This document shows, piece after piece, positions 1-12,100 of a stretch of 64,000 bases of DNA (within the stretch, counting starts at the first letter, position 1; each line of letters starts with the position of its first letter). The stretch spans positions 9,627,501-9,691,500 of the forward strand of contig OU612074.1 in the NCBI GenBank assembly GCA_914767715.1, given 5' to 3'. Below the pieces are notes generated by a model that worked only from the letters and a program-made list of their open reading frames with translations, ran no database searches and was not told where the DNA came from. This stretch comes from Membranipora membranacea (lineage: Eukaryota > Bryozoa > Gymnolaemata > Cheilostomatida > Membraniporidae). A program made the position numbers and the translations under genes.

Positions 1-412
1 AGGTGAGAGCTCAAACTGTATTGAATACGTGTCTGACTAATGACCAGTATTTTGATACAACTTGCAAACATAAACAACACTAGCGCCTCTCTGAGGAAAT
101 ACCAGGCCAAAACAACACCTAAGATTGTAAACAAGATAGCCAAAAATAGTCTTTGTCTCTCAACCCTCCAAATATCTATTTGTTGTTTATGTTTTTGCAG
201 GATTAACAAGCATGGCCTGGATTGGTAAACCCCTCTGCCTTCATCACCATAATGGATATAGATTTGGGGATTTAATAACTCATCTTACATAACTTGTATC
301 GGAAAAGTAGGGTTAATCCATTGTTATTGTGTTTAGGTAGGTCAGAGATACGGAGTGACACTGATACTCGGAACCCATTGAAAGAGAACCCTGGATCAAG
401 GTTACAGATAAT

Positions 413-537
413 GGGGTGTGGGTTAGACCAAGTTTGGTCCATTTGCCTGCATTCGGAGCTGCTCCCCCTCCACTGGACCAGTCGAAGGGAGCAACTGGAA
501 TACAGGCAATTGGATTAAACTTGTTCTAGGGTGTGGG
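413..537. mobile_element. Fold-back MITE-like element, family 1 copy 1
   Basis: The two halves are imperfect inverted repeats of each other. The left half contains CCAAGTTTGGTCCATTTGCC and the right half contains the complement of a closely similar string ending near 535, with a G/C-rich centre. A second copy in the opposite orientation lies at 24480-24607. No coding capacity. The element class is inferred from fold-back structure, small size and repetition only. Confidence 0.6.
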
Positions 538-2984
538 TGCTTGCAGCAAGAATTGGCCTCTGTATGTTGCGTATATGAAATATTTCCAACAAGCGCAGCT
601 TTGCTTTCCCTAACATTTGGAATATCATCAAACTATTTCCAGAGCTCTTAACTTTTCTCTATCCTAGCCTTGGCCTGCAAAAACATGTTAACATATCAAT
701 GAGGGCCAGCTAATAGTTCTCACCAATTCAGGAATGGAAACTATTCCTCTACTCAGATAAGTCAATTTGACTGACATCCAATGATTCCATTCTCAATCTT
801 ATAGTAGTCTGGACGTCTACACTGTAGTATAGTACCCCAAGAATAAGACTACCATATGTCATATTGTGGCGCGACCCGTATTCACAAGAAAAGAGAAAGT
901 TTGTTCCAACCAAAAATTTGGATAGTTGGTGAAACTGCAGAACTGTCGGACCTCACAATCTTGGATTTTAGCCTCAGTTCCACTTACTTGCTGACTGGCA
1001 TAAAGGTTCTGCCACGATCACAGGCCCGACATACAGCATTAACAGAAGAGCAGCTTAGTATCCTCACAGATCCAGCGTTACAGGACTCACAGGCTAAGTT
1101 TGGCGTTGTGTAGCACAAGAGTAGTGGAAGTATCATCATGTAGTTCTCCATGCTGGAGAGTCTGCAAAGGAAAAAAGAGAATTTTTTATTGGTATTACAA
1201 CGGGAACGATTGGGATCTGTGTATTTGGTTGAAAGTGATGCGAAAGCGATGTGAAAGCAACATGGTGTATAGGCGAGCATCACATTACATTTTTAAAATT
1301 TATAACACTAGTCTCACTAGTTACCATACTATGAAATGACTTATTGGTACAAAAATACTGCACCTCCTCTAACCCACCCTCACATAACAAACAAAAGCTA
1401 GATGCTAGCTTCTTCTCAATTCCCTCCAAGTACTGAAGCCTCAGTTATTACAATAAATATACAATGCCTATCCTCAGGCAACACAAGTTTTTATGTATTG
1501 CCGATGGAACTGAAAAATATGTGCTGCGCAAAGATGAACGACGCCTATTCTCACACTACACATGTTTTCATATAGCTGCTGAAACTGAAAAATATGTGCG
1601 CTGAGCAAAGATGCAATGTATTTTCACACCTAATAATTACTTTAATTAATGAAGTGATTACAGCTCATTAGGTAATATGTGTCTGCCTGAACAGTACATA
1701 GTGTGTACACAATCAATGAAAAGATGTAAGTAAAATCCGTACATCGATACAGCTAAGTGATTGAGTGTAAATTAGCGGGATAGTTAGCACGCCATTTTAA
1801 TCAACTATTCCAAACGGCTGAAAAATTGGGTTCTGTACTTGTTTAGCTGTGCAAATTTCATGGATCTACAAAAATTTGGACAGGATCAACGATTTACATG
1901 GTTCAACCCTATTCATACAGTGTGTATTACCATACTCAGTGTTCATCTCTAGTCTACCAAGTTTAGTTGCACAAACTCGGAACTATCTACCATTTGTTGC
2001 ATACACCAAGCCCATCTCGGCTGCCTACAGTCAAATAAATCCAGTCATGAAGGCAGGGAAGTGATTTTGAAGTGCTCAAAAGATAATCGAAGGTGAAACA
2101 TGTATCTCTCCCCTTATAATTGAACACCATCATTGTCATGTTGCTTACACACTGCCACTTTTAACATCCTCAAACATCACTTGTGATACAAAATTTGTTT
2201 TGGTAGGAGCGTTCCATTAAAAAGTTGACGAACAAAGAAGCAAAGCGCTGTGATTAATTTGAGCTGCAAATCTCAAATCACCCGAGGCGGTTCTATAGCC
2301 TTCTACAACTTTGTCCTGCATTCCTACCGCTCACGCGCATCACAAACAGTTACCCAATCACAATGTCTATTGTTCAATCTTCAAGACATAAAATATTTAC
2401 ATAACGTGAGAACAAAAACAATAATCATTGATTTGCTGCCGCTCAATTTTTTGTTGCTTCGGGCGTACCATTGACAATTCCTTTGTGTATTATACAACAG
2501 AACGTAGGTATCATCATACTAGTGTCAGCATTTTTTATTTACATGGCGCTGTCAGAATAATGCATGATGACTTTGTATCAACACAGCATGTGTGCTAGTA
2601 TGTTTGTTCCCCCTCCCCCATCTTTTGATTACTTATCGACGAAAAATCGGAAAAGATTTTATGCTCTGATTCATAGCCGCAGACTATTGTAGACTTTTCT
2701 CACTGAAAACTAAAAATAGCTAGACTTTGACCATATAAAGTCTTAGAGTTTCTATCAAAGGCAAGGAAGTTTTTGTGGCATTGTTTCCACAAAGTCTACC
2801 ATTGCAATGTCTTGAATTTTCAGGTTGCTAGATGTGATAGATTTATCAGCAGTCCATTTTTATATGATATAGCTATTTCAAATACTATCAATACTATCAA
2901 TTATTTGGTCAAAATTTCAAAACGCTGATGACAAATATTGTCATCTGTGATTTGAGACAGCAATATCAGCAATGTTTAGGGTTC

Positions 2985-3026
2985 GGAAGTTTCCAAACCA
3001 ACTTTGGAAGTTTCCAAACCAACTTT
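2985..3026 (+). repeat. Exact 21-bp tandem duplication
   Basis: Two adjacent identical 21-bp units, each starting GGAAGTTTCCAAACC and ending AACTTT. The unit holds a small palindrome, GGAAGTTTCC-like. No gene is nearby and nothing suggests function. Confidence 0.85.
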
Positions 3027-4565
3027 GGATGAGTCATTCCAGACAAAAACTCATTCTTATTAAAATAATATGCAAAATAGCGCTGAAAGGTCAGCCTGTC
3101 AATTTTGACAGCTTCCCTCGTGATAAATAAAGCTAGTCATACCTAGGCCTGGTACGTATCCCCTTACTTAACTGGCATTTAAAAATAAAGTCAGCTTTTT
3201 TCGCTTACAAATTAATCGAAGAGTGAAGTTCAATATTGGCATGCCATTATTATATTTCAAAACAACTAGTGCGGAAAAATTGTGAATTCAGACTGGCGGT
3301 TGTCCAATAAATCTAAAAGTGAAACTAGTTTATGACACAGTATTACATCATGTGATGATCACAGACGTCACCTCCCCCCATCTCCCTGCAAGAGCACATT
3401 GGCAATAGTCACGCATCCCTCTTAGGGAGGCTGGCGAGAATATAATTGGCACCCGGAATACTCCAATTTCAGTTCCCTGTTTATGGAGACTGGCATGATC
3501 TGAACCCTCAAATTTTCATGCTGACTAAAGCATTCTCTCTAGCCCATAGGGGAACGCACCCCTACTTCCTTCACCAGTTCTCTTTGCCTCGCAACATTTT
3601 TACTGTATATTAGCAAGGAGTTAAAGACTCCTTGATATTAGTTATAGCACAAAATATAAAATCAGATTGGACTGTGTTAAAATTAGAGACCAAGGTGACA
3701 AGTTCATCAACTAGTTTTTAGTAATAAGTGTGTCAGGCAGCCAGAGTTATGTTATTACATTAAATAGCCTCACCTTTTTATGATAGGAGCCTGGTGATGG
3801 CTTTATGAGTATAGACAGCAATTGAGAGAGATATGTCCAGATAGCTGTTAACTTAGATTTATAGACTTGTAGTTACGTAGCAGAGCTACTCAGAATATCA
3901 GCACACTAGACCAGAGATACTAGTTATCTGTTCGCTCATATATAGGTTCTTCAGTTCTAAAATAATGAAAAGACTTTTCACTTACTAGCAGCATCGTTTA
4001 AATGCAGGTTTTCTGTGGGAGCATGCAGGAACCCAAACAGAAAATTTAGGCAACAATAGCATTCTGGAATACCCTGAAATATGCATGAGAAGTGGGCCCA
4101 GTGCAATATCTACCAATATTGTGTTTGAACTCCTTGAGGGTGTTAAAGCAAACTCGGTAGTGAAATAAAATTACGCTCACTAGGCCGGGGTCTGAATATG
4201 ACGGATGGAAAAAGTAAAAACAAAAACTCGCGCGCAAAGTAAGATATCCCTATTGGATACTCAAATCCAAAAGTTTATATGGATGAAGGTACGGTTAGCG
4301 GCGGGCAGTACAGTGGACCAATAGGCTAGACTGTATTGCTTGCTTGCATCCAGTTTAGCCAAAAGAAATACCTTTAGCCCTGATATATGTGCGGCCAACT
4401 ACTCTTGAGACCTACTGTGATGGGCACTGAAACTCATCCTGCAGTCCATTGAGCAAGACAATTATGTGCATGAGAAAAATCTATTGCTGAGTAAGCTGTT
4501 GGTCACCCCCCCCCCTCCCCAAATGTAAGTTCGTAAAACTTTGCCCGAGTCACTATCATCTGCAT

Positions 4566-4612
4566 TACATTATCAACCACCCTACGGAATGAGTGGTGGT
4601 CGATAATGAGGT
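4566..4612. repeat. Hairpin of the CATTATCAACCAC family
   Basis: CATTATCAACCACC is followed after a short loop by GGTGGTCGATAATG, giving a near-perfect stem. Related hairpins or half-sites occur at 41079-41120 and near 41461, so this is a small dispersed fold-back family. Confidence 0.6.
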
Positions 4613-6987
4613 TCATCCACTATAAATCTAGGCGATGCGATAGTACTTATACCATTGCAATACACAAGCCTACCTTCCCTTACTCAAGTGCAACTGCGGT
4701 TAGTCTCAACACAGACGATACAACCATAAAAAGTCAAGATACGTAGAAGCAAAGCCATACAAATAACTGAAGGCTAAAGAGATGAATTTTGGTGATGGGT
4801 AAACCACCAAAACTTCCTCCACTGGCCAAGTAGCCAGCACTGTGTGTCATTGAGCAGGATGCGACTTGCGCATAAAATTGTATAGTTCATTAAATAATTA
4901 ATTATAATCCAAAATTTACACAACCTTTCTACTTCAGCTCACCAATCAAGAATACTAATCCAATATTTACAGTCTAGAACAGGTACATGCTAATCCATGC
5001 TACTTCAGCGAGGCCTCATCTCATGCAGTCATCCTGATGATTGATGCTAAGTAATGAAGGATATATATCACAGCTGTTGTTGTTCATATAAAAGATGAAT
5101 ATAACTTTGACACAATGTCAAAGGAATCAAAACAAAGGCAGGCCGTAAAAAGCACTGATCAAGCAATTACAGTCAATGCCTTTTGTTGTTACAGTTGGTG
5201 TCAGACAGGATTTTTAGACAATGATAAAGATGGCAACTAATTTCGCAAGGTAATCCGATACCAATAGCTGGCCCAGTGGAAATTGGCCGAATAAACAAGG
5301 TAATTCCAACACATGTTGAAAAACAACCTTAAACTCATTGTGACTCATGAGGTGTTGTTGAAATGTAACACCATCCAAGACAAGAGAAAACATAACAAAG
5401 AGGCATTTCAGCATACAGATATTGCCAACAGCGAGAAACTCATCTGCATACTCTGGATTAAATCACTTTAGGTATGTGTAATGCAACAGCAAGCCTTAAG
5501 GTGTGTATATCCAACCATTCAATCTTCTGATTCGACAAGCAGCAAGCAGTGGATCATCCAAACAGAAAGAATAACAAGCTAGCTCGGACAGACATTAGCT
5601 CACTCACCATAAATCATTTCAATATGCTATTCTAGATATCCACTGCGATCGCCGCCAGCATTACATGATTATATAGGTTTAAATAGATTGCTTGCTCGAT
5701 TCGCTGCCAATATTACACTGATCGGCAGCATGCTACAAGAGTATACTATGTAACAATGCTAATCAGCTGGTCAATACCATCCAATTCAACAATATTATTA
5801 TTACCAGTCCAAGTTTGATTGTTTTTCTCAAATAATTATTTCAGCCAGAGTAGAGCGTGCAAATTGATTCCTCGTTATACAGGCTCGTATTGCGATCTTA
5901 ATAAGCTATAGATTTAATCTTGAGCAGTATAATGATCATTATAACCTTACCATTTATGATCCGATAGGATAGATTTTATTGCAGTCGGAAAAGATCAAAC
6001 TTGAAAATGAAGCCCAAAGGTTTATGGTATGAGGGCTCTAGTAAGCCTGAAGCCCATATTCATTATACAATCACATTCAGGATGTATATTTTTGGATCCC
6101 AATTAGAATTTTGGAATTCTCGGGAGAATAACGTAATTATGTTTCACTTTTTTGTATTTCACTGCTTGAAATTCATTGCCAATAGTTACAGTTTTCAGGT
6201 AATGGCAAGGTTTTGCTTCATTATACAGCAACACACCATCTGTCAGCGTGTTTATATGGAGAATAAAAGGTGGTTTTCCTTTTATTGATTTCAAAAGCCT
6301 GAATGTCATGTTTTATATTTAGTGAAGCAAACTTGTTTTGTGAAATTTAAAAATCTAAGCTCATGCGTGCGACGCATTGATTTTTCATAAATTTTGAACA
6401 TCAAAGCTCAGAAATTAAAGCCTGATCAAAGCACACACTAGTTATGGTAATTACACTTAATTAGATAATAATCAAACACTACCAAGTGCCAACTACACAG
6501 TATCCTCAGCCACTACAACAATCAATGCCAAACCTGAAGAGCTGCCACGCTGCTAAAAAATAGTGTCCTTGCAATGTTCGTCACAATCTGTATTCCTTCC
6601 AGCGTGTTGCACTAAATATCAAATGATGCCACTTAAAGGATACCACAAATTCAAGAGCGATCTGCCTAATATACTTGACAAAACATGTCAACAGAAAGAG
6701 AATGAATTTATTAGTTCTTGTTGTGTAGAAGTTGTTTTATGGTATGCAGTGCGCTGATATTGATTGAGCAGTAATTTATTAAATGGGAAAGGAAGCAACA
6801 GTATCCTGTTTCAGGAAGAGACTATTAATGATTGTCAATGGTCACTTCACTTTGATATAAACAAAACTAAACGTATCATTCATGAACAGCTAAACCTACT
6901 ACAAGGGGTCCCAGCAATGGGCCATGTAAGGCCAATAACCCTAACAAGTACGCTGTGTTTCATAGGGTGGCAATGGTGGATTGGAAT

Positions 6988-7216
6988 GTGCTGTGGGATA
7001 AGAGAACACAACTCCGAGTAGTGAATAGCGGGCTTTCTAATTAGCGCCATCGACCCATTCTTTTTTGGGGATGGTGAGATGGCGCAATCAGTTAGAGCGC
7101 TTGCTATCACTGCCAGGCGATTAGTGCCGCAGGAGTTGTGGGTTCGAGCCCCACTGTTCACTGTTGATTGTTCCAGCCCCCAGCACCCTCGGGTGTATAC
7201 CTCTCCTTGTGGACTG
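6988..7216 (+). mobile_element. tRNA-derived SINE-like element, copy 1
   Basis: The core looks like a Pol III internal promoter. An A-box-like segment (GGCGCAATCAGTTAGAGCGC, 7081-7100) is followed by a B box (GGTTCGAGCCCC, 7141-7152). Upstream and downstream sequence matches a second copy at 51187-51421 over more than 200 bp, including the segment around TTAGCGCCATCGACCCATTC and the tail after GTTGATTGTTCCA. It is not a functional tRNA gene, because the acceptor stem does not pair. The repetition at two distant sites plus A and B boxes supports a SINE family. Confidence 0.65.
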
Positions 7217-9107
7217 ATTTTCTCAACTCACTGATGTTTATTAGATCTAGTTTGATCCGATCGTTCTATTGCCTCCCCTATCCCCCCCCGACCAGACTGG
7301 TTAAGCCTCCTATACCGGTTGCATGACCAGGTTAGGGGAGCGGCTCCAAATGTAGGCAAGCGGATTAATCTTGATTTTAATGGCTATTGACTTTTTTAAA
7401 CCAAGCAGGATTAAAAATTTGTTATCAATATTAGGTACTAGGGCGAGACACCCATACCTCAATCACAGCCGTCTAATGATTTGTATGATATTTAGGTGTT
7501 TTGGAATAAACAAATACTCTCAGTGATGTCGATGTATGATTCAAAGAGTATATACCTTCATATGAAGTAGATAATAACTGGGATGGAGTTGCAATTCCTC
7601 CTTGAGAAATGTGCTGAGAGGGAGAGAGGACAATACTTGTGCTATATAATATGTCCGCAAAATCAACTGCCGAAAAAATATTAAATAAAAAAGTGCTACA
7701 TAATTGATGAAGAACAGCATCTGAAGTCATGACTGTACCATAGGCATGTTGTTGGGGAGTTGCTTTAGCCTTGTCACACAAGGAGACACAATGATATGGT
7801 TAAACGGCCGAACCAAAACAAACGAGAAGGTTTCTACATTTGGCTGCAGTGGTGAGAATCTGCAGCAATGAGTTAATTACACAAAAATAAAGGAAAGTGG
7901 TTATTCATGCATGTATGGCATATAAATATTGTTTGACCTTCCTGAATGGCACCTCATCCAAAGAGGATTGAAATAAATATCTAGTTTCAAACAATTCAAT
8001 TCCTCTACAGAAAAACATAACATATCAAATTAATTCAATTAAGTTTAAATTGATTTTGATCAAATAAAGAGTTTCATCAATTTATGGTGAACATCAGTTC
8101 TTCATAATTTCAAATTTGTCTGTATACCCGTTTTGGGCTAACAATATATTACTCCCAAGGTTGGGCTCATCTTTGTCTATAAATGTGTTATAATATGAGT
8201 ATATATGTATGTAAATGTATTGTACATGTGTGTACATCACTGTGACAGTGTGTGGTGTGGGTGGTCAGGCGCCATGAGATTGAGTCAGGGCTCTCCCCAA
8301 ATATTAGAACTCATCATTTGGGGATGAAAGCTCAAAGTTGGGGAGTGAATGGGATGAAGGCTTCTTCACAAATACACTGTGTTCCTCAGTTTATGGTGGT
8401 AGTACACATGGGTGGCCGCCAAGATACATATATGGATGGTGCATCATCCATGCTGAGAAGAGCCCTAGCCTAGCCCTAGGCCTGGCCTCCTGGGTGTAGT
8501 TTACATTATGTAAAATGCCTGAGATTCAAAACTCTACACCATATGCAATTTAAGCATGATATCATAGCCTAAACTATTGCACAACCCTCTGTTAAAAAAA
8601 GCTGTACAAAATCAATTTCAATGACGAAAATATAGTATTAGGAAAAATCCATCCTCTGCCTTTCTTTGAATAATTGTTCTGCTTACATCCTTGACCTAGT
8701 GAGGAGATTGTCAAATGATGGGTTTGTGCCAGAATACCACTCTCATTTTGGAGTTCCTAGGCTAGGATTATGACTCCATTGTGTACATTCAATAAATCAA
8801 CCTTTCAACCTGGTAATTCATTTTATCAAAGTGAATAAATGATAAAAATATCAAATAAATTGATTATGACAATTGAAGTGTATATGCAGTTAATTCAGAA
8901 AATATGTACAGTAAAGGGAAATATTTTAATATTTACTTCAATTTAAAATTTTGAGTCATAAGATGATACAGCAGTGAATCAAATTGGAAAGAAAAAATTT
9001 CCAGAATATACTGATTCAGTTGATTTTGTGTTTTAACTAGCTGAACTATAATTCCCCAAACATACTCCCATCCGAGATATAAAGCTGAACTGTCCACTCT
9101 TTTCAAT

Positions 9108-12100
9108 ATGCCTATCGACTACAGCAAATGGAATAACATTGAGGTAGGTAATACGTTTGAGTAGTACTAGTAAGACTAAGTTAAGTAGGACTACTCACTG
9201 AGTCACTCCTCTGCTGTACTAGGAAGGAGGAAAGAACACAACTACAGATGCTATACTATAGACTGTATAGATTAGATTACTCCCCTAAGTAACCCATGAC
9301 AGTGGCTGAATTGAGTGGGAGAGATTTACCCAAAGAGTAACCACTTGGTAGGCCTAATACAAAAACTTAGAGTTAATTTGGTACTGCTGTAGCTTTATTT
9401 ATTTAAATAAGTGAGAAGTAGGCCTAGCCTAGCAAGTAAGTAACTTGTAACTAAGTAATAGAAGTAGTAGGCAAGCCCATGATGTATGCCCTATGTGTCT
9501 ATATATGTAGGCCCTATGTATGTATGAACCTTCATTGTATCAATGTTGACAAATAAAACCTCCATACTATCAAATGCTTATTAAAGTACATTTTCAATAT
9601 AGTATATATGATTGATAGAAAGTAGGAAATGCAGTCAGATGGCATATGTGTACTATAGCAAACCTTTTTGTCTTTCGTTAGATCTCAGATGATGAAGACG
9701 ACCAGCATCCTAACATAGACACAGCGAGTCTGAATAAGTGGAGACATGAGGCCAGAGTACAGAGAGAAGCTGAATCTAAGGCTGAGAAACAGAAACTTAC
9801 CAAAGAGCACACAGAGTGAGTCAGTCACTGACAAAACTAGAATTCTAACAATTGTGATTGTCATTTAGACTCAAGCTAAGAATTAGGGGATAATACCTTA
9901 GCAGAGCAAATAGTAGCTTGAGTTTAGTTTAGGGGGATGGCTTGATGTTACCTAGCTTTTATTGTAGGGAATTGAGCATAAGATTGCGTAGAAACTCCTA
10001 ACTATGTCAACTCCGTGCAAACGACCAAACATATCCTCCTCAAGGGTATTGAATGCTGCCATGCTGAAGCCTTGGCCTTTAGTAGCCCTTGTTGACAACA
10101 TTGTGTGTCACTGTAACAAGCTTGGTTATAACTTGCGTTAGCCGATGTAGATTATCGTCTATCTTTGTTATTTTAGGCATCAACAAAAAATGACAGCCAT
10201 GCGAGAAAAATTGAAGGAAGTCGATGTAAGTTGATATTTTTCACCGCTATAATTTAAATTCAGTGAGTCAGCAGATAGATATCGCAAAAAGAATGCCAAA
10301 AAAGTTGCATATACAGAACACTCACCCATTTCAAACTACTGTTAGGCGCTTCCCCAACTTATATTCTCCGCATTTGGTTCTATAGGTTTGGTGATCCATT
10401 TCACAAGACCTTCTTGCAATAAATCTGTCAGATGAGCTAACTGTCTACCATTTGGTTTAGTTCTGTACAGCATCCGAAATCATAAGAAGGTTTGAGTGTT
10501 GAGTCTATAATATTTATACTATCCTCAAGCCTCGCGTAGGATTGAAAGCCTATTGTGATTCACGGTACAATACTCTGATATATTTCAATCGCCACACTCT
10601 TTCCTATCAGATGATACTCTGTACAATGGAACAATGGATCAAATTCAGCATCAAAACATTTATAAACAAAACTGAGTTGTGATGAGTTTGTAGAACTCTG
10701 GTAAATTTAGCTACACAGTGATTAATCATATCTACTTCATCCTGTGAATTGTCCGCCCAAAATACCTGAAAGTTTAAATTAAATGATTTCAATCATGAAC
10801 ATCTGCCAGATAGTCATGGACTTAAATTCGGCACGAGAGTTTCCAGCATGTGATTGTTCATGATGTAGGACCCAGATAAAATGTCACTCGCTTAAAACGT
10901 TGGTTTATATGTGGTTTAGTTCGCTGCTTGTTAACACCGATCACAATTGATCCCTTGATGGATGCATAATTTCAGCCTCGCCCCTTGGCAAAAGTCTAAA
11001 TTTTATTATGAACATATTTGGTAGGATTTGTTGCATAGAATAGAAACCGTTTATCATCAGACCTGTACTCTCTTAGTCAAAGCTCTTAGATGGTTTTTGA
11101 TCTGATCAGTGCAAAATATGTTCAATTTTGTTTGATGAACCTTCAATTCTGTTGTCTGATGCTCATGTTGTCTGTGACATTGTAGATCTCAAAAGACACA
11201 AAAACTGCAGCTCAGCTGAAAGAGCTTGAGAAGCAGGAAGAGGAATTTAAGAAAAAAGAAGAGGAGCTTCGCAAGAAAGAAAAGGTTTGTTTGATCTGCT
11301 TATAGAGCACTTATGAGTATCCCACAATGCAACGTTCCTATATCCACCAGTGAAACCAAGTCAATGGTAAAATACACTTGAGGATAATTTTCTCTGGAGG
11401 AATAGTACACCTTTTCCCAAGTGCTAAAAAAAAGTGAAATTTGTGGGTAGCATATATTAACTCACCCTCTTTACCACCCACAATTGTTTGATGCGCCTAT
11501 CAGACCATTGTGTACTTGCTACGAATCTATCTATATCCATAATATGGGGATTTCCGTAATATCTGATACATTATAAAAGATAGCATTATCAGTAGTGTTT
11601 GTGTAAAATATCATTTGAAGGCAATTGTTGGAATATCTCATAAGGCAGTTTGAAAAACACTGCTACAGTCACTAAATGACATTGGGAACAGACATGCCTG
11701 TTTCATAACCTCCTTTTCACACTGCACGGTGTTAGAATCATCCCTCAGTAAAGCAACATGCTGGTTAGCCAATCTACCTACAGACTAACTCTACTTCTAT
11801 TTTCGCAGGCGACTCCATGGAACATAGACTCCCTCTGTACAGATGGTAAATCTAAGACACTCATCAATAAAGCTAAACCAGCAGACAGTAAACCGCTGAC
11901 TGAAGATGAGAAACTTGAACGACAGGTTAGTAAGAATTCACCATATCGCGCACACTTGAAATCAAGAACTCAATGGCAATCACAGCAGTGATTGATGTTG
12001 CTAGCTACAATTATTTCACCCTCATACTAGCTAACTAACTGACACATATGCTTACTCCTCTTATATATGATAAAAGAGAGCACGCTTTGACTCCCGGTTG

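Larger units (their letters stand above)
1..9107. other. Gene-poor left flank with dispersed repeats
   Basis: I see no supportable gene here. Open frames are short, AT-biased and lack recognisable domains. A good acceptor at about 200 followed by a possible donor at 225 would give a 24-nt exon, too small to trust. A roughly 100-codon open frame on the minus strand at 7473-7790 is discussed under findings. Repeats that can be supported (fold-back element near 413, 21-bp duplication near 2985, hairpin near 4566, SINE-like copy near 6988) are listed separately. Confidence 0.6.

Noticed and set aside
7073-7160. Functional tRNA gene
   Set aside because: A and B boxes are present but the acceptor stem does not pair and the same sequence recurs with shared non-tRNA flanks, so it is a SINE.
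9076-9083. ATATAAAG before the CDC37 ATG as a TATA box
   Set aside because: It lies about 30 bp from the ATG, which would leave almost no 5' UTR.
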